64,000 nt of DNA. It comes from Scatophagus argus. Taxonomy: Eukaryota > Chordata > Actinopteri > Scatophagidae. How positions within the stretch are numbered: the first letter of the stretch is position 1; each line of letters starts with the position of its first letter. Below are positions 36,181 to 48,142 of this stretch, in pieces. The notes under the pieces were generated by a model, which made no database searches, had not been told where the DNA came from, and saw only the letters and a list, made by a program, of their open reading frames with translations. The DNA is taken from assembly GCF_020382885.2 (NCBI RefSeq), contig NC_058512.1, positions 1,363,001 to 1,427,000 on the forward strand, in the 5' to 3' direction. The position numbers and the translations under genes are program-made.

Positions 36181-36203
36181 TAATCTGGGATCATCCCGGA
36201 TTA
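36181..36203. promoter_or_regulatory. Palindromic TAATC (K50 homeodomain-type) element
   Basis: A 23 bp near-perfect palindrome (3 mismatched positions): TAATCTGGGAT, one base, then ATCCCGGATTA. The GGATTA half is the Goosecoid/Otx-type core. It lies 1.4 kb upstream of the ved start codon. Function is inferred only. Confidence 0.35.
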
Positions 36204-37480
36204 TCTGCCGCCGTCGTCTCGAGCCACTCACTGCTCATTGTGTCGCTAATGAACCCGGAGGCACCTTTTCCTTTGAAGCCGCTTAATGGAAGATTAAATG
36301 TCATTTTTTAAAGTAACTGTAGGCCAAATTAGAAGTTTGATTAACGGCTGTTTTCGCATCAGTTCATCTGCAGGAAATCTTTCAAAAGAGTCAGTGAATC
36401 ATTTTGTCTTGAAACTAACCAGAAACTGAAAAACGTTTTACTTTTATTTTTATGATACTGCAGTCAAAGTTTGTGAGAAATACTGTCACTTTTAAAAGAC
36501 ACAAACGCATGCAAGTGAAGTCATTTTATTCCAACTTGTTTCTGAGTCTTTGAACAGAGCTGGAATTTAAAGTACATTTACTCAAATGCTGTACTGTAAA
36601 GTACACATTTAAGGTACTTGTGATTTACGTAAGAATTTCTCCACTTTCACCTCATAAAAGCCCAAAGAGGAATGAGGTACTTTGACTTGTTTTCTACGTT
36701 TATCTGACAACATTCAGTTTCAGGTTACTTTGCACTTTAATGTTTTATGTAGAAAACCTGACAAAATGAGCGGCGGTGGGAGAAGTACTCAGATCCAGTA
36801 CTTCAAAACAACAGATTCAGATTAAAGTCACAGAAAAACCTGAAGTTTAACCTGAGTGTGACTTTTGAGATGTGTTATCACTTGCACAGACTGTTTGTAG
36901 TACTTGTACTCCAGTAAAGGATTTGAGTTTAACTCAGATTAGTTTAAAATCATAAGTGAGACGCTGAGTGAAACCTCAACACTTTGGTCAGGTGTCCTCA
37001 GCTTCAGTCTGTACATGAAGTGTGTATAAATAAAGTTCTGCAGTTAAAGTTAATAAAGTACATAACATTAAAGTAACACGAAACGCTAACTGAAACTTCT
37101 GTCTACCTTTGAGTCTTTTACTGATCGTCGGGAGCTGAATGATTTCTTTACGCTGCAGAGGAGCTGATGGGCTTTTTCAGCCCCGAGTTTTGTCTTATGA
37201 GGACTCAGTCTTTTGAAGACTGAAATGTTTGTATTTATCTGCAGTGTGGAGGTGCAGACACTTTGGAATGAGGTGTATCTGCTTTGGGCAGGCAGGAAGG
37301 AGGTGGAGGTGTGGAGGAGGTCCTTCCCAGACTCACTGGAGCCTGGTTGTAACAGCCTCATTGAGACTGAATGAGACGTCTTAATTACTCCAGTTGTGAA
37401 AACTAAAGGAGGGGAGGGGAGGGGAGGACGTGTGCTTTGATCTCCGGGCTCAGGGACTCCGAGTGAGGAGGGACGCCTCC

Positions 37481-37488
37481 TATAAATA
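37481..37488 (+). promoter_or_regulatory. TATA box of the ved-like gene
   Basis: TATAAATA 120 bp before the start codon at 37601, which leaves room for a 5' UTR of about 90 bp. Confidence 0.7.
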
Positions 37489-37600
37489 CAGACCAGCTGA
37501 TGAGGAGGCCAGTGGACACCAGGACCGAGCAGAGGGGACTTCTCCTGCACTCTGGACAGAGACACTAAGGACATACTCTTTCCTCCAGGACGGCACAGAC

Positions 37601-39192
37601 ATGAGGGGACATTTTTCCATTGAGTGGATGGCCCAGAGCAGCCAGCCTGCAGGGACAGACAGCGTCTCTGCCTCCGGACCCGCCGCCTGTGGGACACATT
37701 CAGAGAGTCTGCCTGGGTTTTACTGCAGGCAGAAGTCTGAAGGTTTACCTGAGCAGGAGGAGAACAGGAGCCTCCAGCAGGAAAGCTCTCACAGTGACCG
37801 AGGTGAGTCCAGGAACAGGTTTTACTCAAGTACTGTACTGTACTTTATATTTCAAACAGACGCACCGTGAACAGCAATAAGGACAGTTTCAGTGCTCATG
37901 AAGACAAAATACTTAAATCAACATTTAAATATCTTATAACTACTACGTTGTCTCAGCTACTGTCAGGAAAAGGTACTTCTACTTTATTTATGCTGCTTCT
38001 GGTTTTACTGCATCTCAGAGGGAGCTGTTGTACTTTCAACAGAGTGATTCAGTACTTACTCGTACTTACTTTGACACCTGAATCAGCTGGTTGACTGGCC
38101 ACACTGTACTGCACTGAAGTACATTTTCCTGCTGAGATACTCTTGGACCTTCATGGTGTTTTTGCAGCGTGGAGCTGAACATGTCGACCTCACTGTGGCT
38201 TCTTGTTTCTCCTCCAGCGACTGAAGCAGGATTCAGCAGCGGGACGGAGGAGGAGACCTCCGGCTACGAGAGCGAGGGAGGTCGCTCCCTCTCGCCCTCC
38301 ACCAGCGCCGACCGCACCTCCGCCTCCTCCCCGGCCTCCCCCCCGTCGGGGAGGAGGCCTCGCACGGCCTTCACGGCGGAGCAGATCAGCAGCATGGAGC
38401 GGGCCTTCAAGAGGAACGCGTACCTGGGGACGCAGGACAAGGCCGAGCTGTGCAAGAAGCTCAACCTGTCGGACAAACAGGTAAGAGTCCTCAGTCTGCT
38501 GTGTCTCCACCACTGAGGACGTGTCCTCTGGGCTTCACTGTATGGGCTCCTCACAGTACTACTATAAACACACAAAACAAAACATGGAATATTTTTCAAA
38601 AATTTTTGTTACTTCATTATAATTTAATTATTTTTTTATGTGAGGACTAAATGTTAGTGTTTTTTATAATATTTTATATTCTGGTTTTTCGTTTGTTTGG
38701 TAATATTTTTCAAGAATCTTTTTACGGGCTGATTGATTGCGTGTTTATCTTCCAGTCGTGATTTGACCTCCGTAGGCTGAACACGTTCCCTAACAGACAC
38801 GACTGTTTCTGTGGAGAAACTTTGCCTCATGAGACCTTTTTTTGCTGTCTTCTGTGCAGATCAGAAACTGGTTCCAGAACAGGCGGATGAAGCTGAAGAG
38901 GACGGTGCAGGACGCCCTGGCTCATGCCTGTCAGGCAAACGTGGCGTCTCAGCTGATGCATTACCCCGAGCTGCAGGCCTACAGACCGGGGCCCTACCCC
39001 AGGTATCACTCGGTGGCGGCGGAGGGCCCGACCGCTCCCTCCTACGCCCACCCACACGGCCTGCAGTACAGCTCCAGCCTGCCCAGTGTCCCCACTCTGC
39101 CCCTGGACTCTTTTTACCAGTACAGCAGCCTGCCAGGAGTCGTGCTGCCCTCCGCCGTGACCTCCTACCCGACTTATCCTCAGTATTACTGA
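37601..39192 (+). CDS. ved: Vent-family homeobox protein, probably ved, complete
   Basis: Homeodomain transcription factor; fish Vent, Vox and Ved are ventralising repressors that exclude dorsal organiser genes downstream of BMP and Wnt8. Exons: 37601-37802, 38218-38480, 38860-39192; 798 bp, 265 residues. The start MRGHFSIEWMAQSSQ fits the F-S-(I/V)-(E/D)-W-(M/L)-A-Q-S motif that opens Vent-class proteins. An acidic/Ser-rich stretch (EEETSGYESEGGRSLSPSTS) precedes the homeodomain (about residues 112-171): RRPRTAFTAEQISSMERAFK, KLNLSDKQ, IRNWFQNRRMKLKR, followed by TVQD. The intron after KQ splits the homeodomain before helix 3. The C-terminus is Pro/Tyr/Ser-rich and ends TYPQYY. The family is well supported; choosing ved over vox or vent rests on remembered similarity. 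Confidence 0.85.
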
Positions 39193-39491
39193 AAGTGACC
39201 CTCAGTGGCCGCCCGATGAGCCTGTGCAGCTCTTCACTGTGATATTTTGTTACACAAAATGATTGATTTTATTTTTCATGTTATCCTAATAGGATCAATA
39301 GATGGTTTATGAGAAACGTGGCACAGTTACTGCTGTGAGCCAAACAGGGTGGTGTGCAATGCTGATGTGACTGTGTGTGTGTGTGACTGTGTCTGTGTGT
39401 GTGTGTGTGTGCACGCGTCTGAATTCACTCATGTACAGTTTGGATGTATTTAAATTTGAATCTATGAAGTTTTGTTGTTGTGTTACTGTGA

Positions 39492-39497
39492 AATAAA
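39492..39497 (+). terminator. Polyadenylation signal of the ved-like gene
   Basis: AATAAA 300 bp after the stop codon; a GT-rich run lies before it at 39371-39412. Confidence 0.7.
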
Positions 39498-39539
39498 ATC
39501 GTTATTAAATCTTTAAAACTTTGTCTCTTTTCAGCCAAA

Positions 39540-41460
39540 TTATGTGAGAGTAAAATGCACTCAGAAAACGTTCACTCCAGGCTCCTTAGGATCTTTAGGA
39601 TCTTTAGTTCCTCAGTATGTTTTATTCTGCCTCCACTGCACTTCACTTTGGAGGTAAATGTACCTCTCGCTCCACTTCGTGTACTTGATAACTTGTGCAG
39701 ATTCAGGTGAGTCGGTGTTGACAGGCTGCTGCTCGTGACGTGTCACCAATCAGATCGTCCTGATTGGACCCTGACACTGATAATCAGACAAACGCTGAAT
39801 GTTTCGTTTATAATCCCTGACAGTCAATAAAACACACCGACTTCTGTGGGGCGCAGCTTTATTTTTCACTGTTGTATTAACAGCAAAGCAGATGTTGACT
39901 AATTTTTGATTTACACACCTTAAAAGTGTTTGAATTTTACTCTTGAGCCCAACCCTCACAGTACTTAAACTTATGAACGACTTTGCAGGACATTTACCTG
40001 TGATGGAGTATTCAGCATTGCGGTTTGGCCACTTTTACTCAGCAATAAAGGCTCTGAATACTTCGACCATCACCAGACCAGACAGCAGTGCAGCAGCTGA
40101 ACTCCACTGTGAGCCCAGAAACGCTCCACTGTTTCCAGCTTCTGCTTTTCGGGATTCAGAACTCAGAACTCATACTGAGCACAGCTTGTTTTGGCACCGA
40201 GGACACTGAGGTTGACTTCTTGGTAATCATTTCACGGAATTTGGTCTGTTTAATGACACGGAGGAGTTTACATGGGGCTGACTCCAGTGTTTTTACACGG
40301 GCATAATAACAACAACAACAACTGTTCCTTTCAAACAAACAGTTTATTTAGGTACTATTGTGTGCCTTTCCTTTCCTTGTTTGAGCCTCTCTGTAACGAC
40401 ACACGCAGGCGCACTGATTAGCTTTAGCTTCACAACGGGCACACAGAGTGAGACAAACAGACTGGCTGTGGTGTACCTGTCTACCTGTCTGCCTGTCTGT
40501 GGTTTCAGGTGCTGCCGACACATCCAGCTGCGAGGAAGTGGAAGAGCGCAGCTGAAAACATATGTGGAAGGCAAACGGAGCTCTGCTGCCACCTGTGGAC
40601 AGAGAGAGGTAGTGCAATGATGAAGTACACAAGAAGCTACAGCAGGACAAAGTCACGTGTTCATCATAAGTAAAAGTACAACAGCATTTCGCAAGAAAAT
40701 ATGCAGTTTATCTCCTGTGAGAGACTTATAACGTTGTTGTTAGACTTTTACGCCATTGTTATAAATAAAAGTTTAAATTCTTTGCATACGGTTGGATAAA
40801 CTCTTCGTCAATAAAGCAGCTGTTAGTTGAGTAAAGTGTGAGAACCGATTGTCTCTCATCGAATCTACATTTAATCAAATATATGTAAGTTAAGTACAAT
40901 TTTGGGGTGAGAACTTCCATTTTATACTGCTACACACAGCTACTCCTCTACATGCCTCTGACAGCTGTGGTTACTTTTCAAAATAAAATAACAGGTGTGA
41001 TTATCTTTCACAATAAGACAGATTTACCGTCTCAGCTGTATATTAAAACAAGCTCCATCAGCGAGGAATACTTACACATTGGTGCGTGGTATAATTATCC
41101 AATAATATACTGTAATATGTACAGGAGTCACTTTTTTGCATAGTGAGTATTTCTACTTTTGATCTAACTGTTGAAACTTTAGATAGTTTGTACTTTCTGA
41201 ATCTGAAACATTTACTTGTAAGGGGTATTTTTAGCCTGTAGTATTGCGACTACTGCTACTGGCAATAACAGACAAGGCAGCAGATTTAGCAAAAACAATT
41301 TAGCACATATTGTATGAAAACACATGAAATGTTTCCAGATTCCTTTCCACTAGTTTTTCTGTGAGGAGAAAAACAAGGTATGTCGACACATTATACAAGC
41401 TCTTCCAAAAAATATAAACTAAAAAAAATTCAACATATTATGTCATGAAAACAAGGAGAT
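39540..41460. repeat. Intergenic ved-purb, mostly AGTACTT-type repeat fragments
   Basis: No gene is seen. Repeat-like blocks are at about 39930-40060 and 40880-41240 (AAGTACAATTTTGGGG and similar). The rest is AT-rich with nothing recognisable. Confidence 0.5.
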
Positions 41461-41499
41461 TTCACAACCAGAAGTACGCAAACGGAACCCCAGTCTGGC

Positions 41500-41609
41500 C
41501 CAATGGCTGAAGAGAGATTTTACATGTGGGTGTGACGGACAAAATGAGCCGACCAATGGGAGAGCCGTAAGCGTGTGAACCCGCGGAAGTGGCAGACGGG
41601 TGGGCCAAT
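41500..41609 (+). promoter_or_regulatory. purb promoter with three CCAAT boxes
   Basis: CCAAT at 41500-41504, 41553-41557 and 41605-41609, all in the same orientation and spaced 53 and 52 bp, each followed by GRS (GGC, GGG, GAC). They lie 120-230 bp upstream of the start codon in DNA that turns GC-rich. NF-Y binding is inferred from the motif. Confidence 0.6.
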
Positions 41610-41727
41610 GACAACACTCCCTGAAGAGCACCCGCGATGAGAGCGAAGGGGGGCGCGCGCTGCCTGAGAGCACGCAGAAAGCAGCTACGCAGGAGAGAGG
41701 GGCAGGAGCCGAATGGTGGAGCTGAAG

Positions 41728-42624
41728 ATGGCGGATGGAGACAGCGGGAGTGAGCGCGGTGGCAGTAGCGGGGGAGGCGGTGGAGGCGGCTTCCAGCATT
41801 TCCAGAGGGACCAGGAGACCCAGGAGCTGGCGTCCAAGCGCCTTGACATCCAGAACAAGCGCTTCTACCTGGACGTCAAGCAGAACAGCAAGGGCAGGTT
41901 CATCAAAATCGCCGAGGTAGGGGCCGGGGGCTCCAAAAGTCGCTTGACCCTCTCGCTGTCAGTGGCGGCGGAGTTCCGTGACTACCTCGGGGATTTCATC
42001 GAGCACTACGCCCAGCTTGGGCCTAGTAGTCCGGAGCAGATAGCCCAGGCCAGCGTGGGGGAGGACGGCGGGCCCAGACGAGCTCTCAAGAGCGAGTTTC
42101 TCGTCCGGGAAAACCGCAAGTACTACCTGGACTTGAAGGAGAACCAGCGGGGGAGGTTCCTGCGGATCCGGCAGACCGTAAACCGTGGACCTGGCTTTGG
42201 AGTTGGGGGCCCAGTGGGTGGCATGCTGGCCGGCCAGACCATAGCCCTTCCGGCCCAAGGGCTAATAGAGTTTAGAGACGCCCTTGCTAAGCTCATAGAT
42301 GATTACGGGGGTGACGACGAGGAGCTGACCGGGGGCATGGCCGCCGGGGGCTACAGCGAGCTTCCCGAGGGCACCTCCATCATGGTGGACTCGAAACGGT
42401 TCTTTTTCGACGTCGGGTCCAACAAATACGGAGTGTTCCTGCGTGTGAGCGAGGTGAAGCCCAGCTACAGGAACTCTATCACCATCCCGTTCAAAGCCTG
42501 GAGCAAATTCGGAGGCGCCTTCTGCAGATACGCCGAGGAGATGAAGGAGATCCAGGAGAGGCAGAGGGATAAGATGTACGAGAGGAGAGACGAGTCCGAG
42601 GGAGATGACGTGGATGACGACTGA
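41728..42624 (+). CDS. purb: Transcriptional activator protein Pur-beta (purb), single exon
   Basis: Binds purine-rich single-stranded DNA and RNA; in vertebrates it represses smooth-muscle actin and cardiac myosin genes and joins mRNA transport particles. The single exon encodes 298 residues, against 312 in human. [20 protein letters not shown] is a Gly-rich head. Three PUR repeats follow: [20 protein letters not shown] with [40 protein letters not shown] with [13 protein letters not shown]; and [20 protein letters not shown] with [20 protein letters not shown]. The tail is acidic ([10 protein letters not shown]). The start at 41728 (MADGDSG) is chosen because it equals the family start; an upstream in-frame ATG at 41713 would add five residues. 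Beta rather than alpha is based on the head and on neighbours that match human 7p13. Confidence 0.95.
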   Translation: MADGDSGSERGGSSGGGGGGGFQHFQRDQETQELASKRLDIQNKRFYLDVKQNSKGRFIKIAEVGAGGSKSRLTLSLSVAAEFRDYLGDFIEHYAQLGPSSPEQIAQASVGEDGGPRRALKSEFLVRENRKYYLDLKENQRGRFLRIRQTVNRGPGFGVGGPVGGMLAGQTIALPAQGLIEFRDALAKLIDDYGGDDEELTGGMAAGGYSELPEGTSIMVDSKRFFFDVGSNKYGVFLRVSEVKPSYRNSITIPFKAWSKFGGAFCRYAEEMKEIQERQRDKMYERRDESEGDDVDDD

Positions 42625-43945
42625 GAACAAGCCCAGAAACAGCTGTTAGTACAGTTACAGGACAGATCTGCAGTATAGGGGTATTTTGAAAATAAAAAAG
42701 AGAAGATAAAGTGCATGACAAATCGTGCTGTAATAGCCTACTAAAGTATCGTGGCGTAAAAAAGTACATGTGCAGGGAATTATTGGTGTATTATCCTAAA
42801 GCTTGTAGGGTTGAGGGTTTGAGTGGTTGTGTGAAACTCTGAAAGTGAAAAAAAAATGGACTAATGAGAAAAATCTCATTGGCTGAAACTGAGTGCATTA
42901 TTGTAAAAAAAAAAAAAGAAAAAAAAAGTTAAAAAGAAAGAGAGAACATACTAAAACCAGCAAATTGGTTTTTTATAACTAGAAATGAAGCCAATGAACA
43001 GCTTTCCTGTTTGCAACGTAGGTCATATTTAAAGAGCGAGGAGTCAACCTGTTTAAGAGTTAAGTTTTCCTTTAAGGAGAGAACCAGCATCCATCGTATT
43101 GCTGTTCCGGTCCAGGTCTCTCCTCGGTGGGCAGTTTGTGGGATTTTTTGCAAGTCAGTCAGAAGAACTTGAGAGGAACGTACAGAAAGCTGCTGTCACT
43201 CTGTGGATGCTTTGCATTGGGTTTACCAGCAGGCGAGGCGGCGCCGGCGGCAGCAGGCAGTTAATCGAAAAGATTACCCAAATTGTTAGGGGAAGTTACT
43301 GAGAGGATTACCTTTAAGCCCAAACAACGAGGGCCTTGAGGACTAAACTAAAGCTTTGACTCCTGTAGTCGATTACAGGCAGCTGGGTTTTTATGTTATA
43401 CATACGATCTTGGCAATATTTTCAAAGCCTAAAGTCATGTTGTTGTCGGTAAGATTTGGGAAGAGGAGGAGGAGGAGCAGCAGCATCCCTGGTGTTTGAC
43501 AGCTTGGAAAGCCAACAAGTGGGGAGAGGACTGTGTTTTAGTGTCCCCACCCACCAGGGACAGACATATGGGACTTTTTAAAAAGATGCTCATTTGCTCC
43601 CACCACGAGGGTCCAAATATCCGGCGGTCGGAGGGCAGTCCTGCACCAGACGCAGCTGAGCTCCTCTGACCTCGCAGCTCTGCCGGACCGCAGAGCCGCG
43701 GCAGCGATGAGTTTTCCCATCAGCCTCTCTGTCCTCTCGTCCAACACGTGAAGACCCTGGACAGAAACACACTGATGGATGTGTTTTTGTTTTGTTTTGT
43801 TTTGTTTTCAAAAGAGAACTATATTGAAATGAAATTCTACTTATAGGAAAAATATTACTGAACAAACCAGCAAAAGATATTTTGGAAATACTTATAGAGG
43901 AAAATGTATTATGTAAAGGAATTTCAAGACTAAACAATAAAAAAA
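42625..43945 (+). other. Probable purb 3' UTR
   Basis: Polyadenylation signals are AATAAA at 42691-42696 and 43936-43941. The DNA between them is unique and AT-rich with A-runs at 42848-42930; a long 3' UTR is usual for PURB. The exact end is not determined. Confidence 0.5.
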
Positions 43946-46802
43946 GGTTAATTTCTTAAAACAAAGTTGTGACTCAAACCTCCAGATTATTTTTCATTGT
44001 CAAAGTATGACACTTCTTTAATTAAAGCAGCTTGCAGAGCAACAACATGATGTGACCGTACGTTCTTATCACCGTTTTCACACTCTAAATACTTTCACCC
44101 TTATTTTAATGATTAATCCTTTAAAATGATGGAAAACAAAGCAAAAAGTGTCCCGTTTCTGTTACTGTCTTAAAAATTTTATTGTTTCTTTTTAGCTCCA
44201 AGACATCTTCAGTTTACGCCGACTTCAAACAGAAAAGCAGCAGATTCTGTTTGTGAAGCTGCAAGCAGAAAATTCTTTCTGTTTTTACTCGAGTTGTTAA
44301 TCAGATATCAACAGAGTTTCCTCGCGATCAGCACGTTTCTTTATATTCTGTTTTTCTCTCTCGCCGTCTTTTTGTCCTGTCTGAAGTTGCGTGACCCACA
44401 CGGAAATCCTCAGCGGGAAATCCAGTGATATGAAATCCCGCCCGGGATTATTGTGCTTTCACTGAAGAGGTCAGCGTGAGGATTTGAGAAGATGAGGCTT
44501 CAGCCACGTATTGAGTTGGCGTTTAATCGTGTGCCGGGTCGAATGTCAGGAAGCAGCGAAAAAGGACCACGGCGAGTCAAGACGGCGTCTGCGTCGTGTT
44601 TTGTCCCACCAGCTGCTTGAAACCAAAAGGTGATCAGTTCACGACCGTAAAATGTTTGCCTAAAGGCTCATTCGTGATGTGTTATTCTCCATATAATCTG
44701 CGTCTGTTCTCTTTGCTCTAAACGCTTCATTACAGTCAAATTTCATGTGATTTACTGTCTGAGGACAAAACTCAAAGTACTGAGAGCTGAATAAAATGAA
44801 GTACTTGAAGTGATGAAAGTAAAAGAATGAATGAATCACCAGCTTTGCTTTGATATTTGATTTATCTTTTCAGTTCATTTTCTCAAGCAAAAGCTTTGCG
44901 GCTCCTCAGATGTGAAGGTCAACTTTGACAGGAAATAAAATACGTTGTGAAGTGTTGGCCGGACAGATCGAGTCCCTCGTGCTCTGCGAGGTTGTGATGG
45001 ACGTCACATGAAAAATATTTGCTAATGGAGTTGCAGCTCAGGTTATTTTACAAGCAAAAAAGGTCAGAATTTTCCAGTTTTGGCTTCTCCAGTGTGAAGA
45101 TTCAACCCGGCATCACAACAGTTCTGTCAAATGATCACGAAATGTGATCATTTAATCTTCAGGATTCGTGCACGTGGGCAGGACGTTTTCATTTTTGAAA
45201 TGCGCTGACTGTCATGTAATGAAATTGACAATTCTTATCCCCGAATTAAACTTTGTGACTATCTCACTCTGCACTGGAGGGTTTGCTGCTTTTCTTTGCC
45301 ATAAAACATAAATATCTTTGAGTTTTGGATCGATAATCACGTAAAACAAGGAATTCCTCAAACCACGTTGGCCTCTGTGGAATTATAACCCACTTTTTAC
45401 TGTTTTCTGAGAGTTTTTACTCATAAATCTGGAAAAATGACTTGTTAGTTGCAGTCTTAGCAGGAATTCAGCTTCAGCTAGTGGTTTCCAGTCGGGTATG
45501 AGGAGCATATGCTTCACAGTTGCTCTCTTCCCACACACAGCAGCTGTCTCTAAAGTTAATAAAGAGTGTCTGCGGGAAACAAGAGCTTGTTCATGAATCC
45601 AAATCAAAACTATGTGCTGTTTAGTCGAGCTCGCGCTGCAGTCTATAACCACCTCATCCCTCACTGCACTTATGGGATGAATTTATGGAAACGTACAGCT
45701 GAACCCTGACTCTGGTGTGAGGAGCAGAAGGGGGAGGAGGAGGAGGAGGAGGAGGAGGAGGAAGAGACTTCAGGGTAATTTGATTCCTGCGTCTCCTCCT
45801 CCCCTCGTGCTGATCTCCTGTTGCTTCTTTCTCCTCAGCACTCAGTACTTCTGTATGTATGGCAGCTGTCGGCCTCCCATGCGTTCGGCTGTGAGGGTGT
45901 GCTGACAGGGCACGCCGGCTATTTTAATGTGGGAGGCCTCCACAGACTTGACATTCCCGGTCAAGGAGTCAGCTGTGCCGTGAGGACCTCGCGGCCCGGG
46001 GACACGGTCGTACAACAGCCTGATTGTGTCGAGATCTGCTCACATGTGGCTCACGCGAGGCTGTCCTGCTGCAGAAACACACTGTGCTGTGTGCGAGCAG
46101 GTACTGCACACAGACGTCATGTTCAGGGTAGGAAGCCTGGAGTCCCGACTGCAGAGGGATGTTGTACTCGTTTAGTTTCCGAATCTGGCGGGTAATCAGC
46201 TTTAAATCCTGCGCTCTCATAGTGATGGATGCCACCGTTAATCCGCAGAGCGCAGTCCCAGCAAACATGTCTTCCCATAAAGTGAACGATCCTCTGAGCA
46301 TTGTCAGTACTTCACTGTTTCTAAATGCAGAGGAAGTCGTCCCCTGGGCCCTGGTTCAGGTGTTGTGGTGGCGGTAACGCCTCATAATGCTCCCTGGCTG
46401 AGCATCTTCCTCTCTGCTCTTTTGTGTCTGTGTTCAGCCTGACAAACTGCTCCAGGATATACAATACTGAGTCTAATGATGGTCACCGTGAGGGAAGAGG
46501 ATGCAGAGGATCAGGTGAGATGGAAGCAGATGATTTACTGTGGAGGCCCCTGAAGGAAACGGCCGAAAGGAAAAGAAGAAGACTGATGTGCAAGTTGTGT
46601 GTTCTGACTCGTTTCAGTGCTCTGAGGACACCAGCTGTGGGCCCACATGTATCACATATCTGCCACAAAGTTGGTCAACAGGTATTAAAAGCTGAATTTT
46701 CTACAGAGTCTACAGCCATGCAAACAGCACGCTGACACGTTCACAGAGAACAGTTACTGATATGTTCACCATCTTAGTTTAGCACGCTAGCATGCTAACA
46801 TG
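43946..46802. other. Intergenic, nothing recognised
   Basis: 2.9 kb with no gene I can support. A GGA trinucleotide repeat is at 45733-45763. Open frames at 45.8-46.7 kb match no family I know and lack convincing splice context. Confidence 0.5.
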
Positions 46803-48142
46803 CAGTGCATCCAGAAAGTATTCACACCACTTTGCTTTTTCCACATTTTGTTATGTTAGTCTCTTTCCAAAATTCATTCAATTAAATTTCTCCCTCAAAG
46901 TTATACCCAAAATACCCCATAATGACAAAGTGAAACAAGTTTGCTTGATTCTTTTTGCAACTTTATTTAAAATGAAACAAAAAAATATAACATGTAAATA
47001 AGTATTCACACCCTGTGATCAACACTTTGTTGAAGCCCCTTTGGCAGCAGTTACAGCCTCAAATCTTTTGGGGTCTGATCCTATAAGCTTGGCACGCTTA
47101 TGTTTGGACAGTTTCTCCCACTCTTCAATGCAGAACCTCTGAAGCACCATCAGGTTGGATGGGGAGCGTTGGTGCAAAGCCGTTTTCAGATCTCCCCAAA
47201 GATGCTCAGTAAGGTTCAGGTCTGGGCTCTGGCTGGGCCACTCAGGGACATTCACAGTGTTGTCCTGAAGCCCCTCCTTTGTGATGTTGGTTGTATGCTG
47301 AGGGTCTTTGTCCTGTTGGAGGATAAACCTTCACCCCAGTCTGAGGTCCAGTGACCTCTGGACATCTGAAGATGTCCCTGTACATTGCTGCAGTCATCTT
47401 TCCCTCGACCCTGACTAGTCTCCCAGTTCCTGCCGCTGTAGAAGATCCCCACAGCATGAAGCTACCACCACCATGCTTCACAGGTGGAATGGTATTGGCC
47501 AGGTGATGAGCAGCACCTGGTTTCCTCCAGACATGACGCTTGCCATGCATGCCAAAGAGTTCAGTCTTTGTTTCATCAGACCAGAGGATTTAGTTTCTCG
47601 TGGCCTGAGAGTCCTTCAGGAGCCTGGCAGGCTTTCATATGCACTTTACTGAGGAGTGGCTTCTGTGTGGCCACTCTTCAATGCAGCAGAAATCTTTCTG
47701 TTCCCTTCCCCAGTTCTGTGCCTCAACACAATCCTGTCTCTGAGATCTACAGACTATTGCTTTGACTTCCTGGCTTGGTTTGTGCTCTGACGTGCACGGC
47801 CAGCTGTGAGGGCTTATATAGACTGGGGTGTGCCGTTCACAGCCAATCAGCTGAATTTACCACAGGTGGACTCAACTCAAGTTGTGGAAACCTCTGAAGG
47901 ATAATCAGTGGAAACAGGAAGCACCTGAGCTCAATGAGTGAGCGAGTGTCATGGCAAAGAGTGTGAATACTTATGTACATGTTACATTTTTTGTTTTTCA
48001 TTTTTAATAAATTTGCAAAAAGCAAACTTGGTATTTTGTGTAGAATTTAGAGGGAGAAATTTAATTGAATCCATTTTGGAATGAGACTGTAACATAAAAT
48101 GTGGAAAAAGCGAAGCGGTGTGAATACTTTCCGGATGCACTG
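46803..48142 (-). mobile_element. Tc1/mariner transposon relic 1
   Basis: 1340 bp bounded by CAGTGCATCC...GGATGCACTG with inverted repeats of about 115 bp (46803-46916 and 48025-48142; the outer part contains AGTATTCACACC). The flanking dinucleotides are TG and TA, consistent with a decayed TA target duplication. On the minus strand the transposase shows [33 protein letters not shown] and SPDLN..EHLWGDLK, so the three catalytic acidic positions remain. A stop codon stands directly before the first of these motifs and frameshifts break the frame, so it is inactive. Confidence 0.93.

Larger units (their letters stand above)
31960..37400. other. Intergenic polm-ved, candidate regulatory DNA
   Basis: No gene is seen in 5.4 kb. 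The left part holds CA-type repeats (about 32021-32067) and an AGTAC-rich repeat (32205-32310). Two GC-rich, non-repetitive islands (about 33310-33500 and 34140-34400) contain TCF/LEF-like sites, and a palindromic TAATC element lies at 36181-36203. AGTACTT-type repeats occupy much of 35740-36110 and 36575-36930. Confidence 0.6.

Noticed and set aside
37086-37829. 247-codon open frame on the minus strand over the first ved exon
   Set aside because: It is antisense to the ved promoter and first exon, has no recognisable domain, and the sense gene explains the region.
45821-46301. Open frames of 110-124 codons on both strands
   Set aside because: No family resemblance, no consistent splice context, and overlapping frames on opposite strands with similar length.
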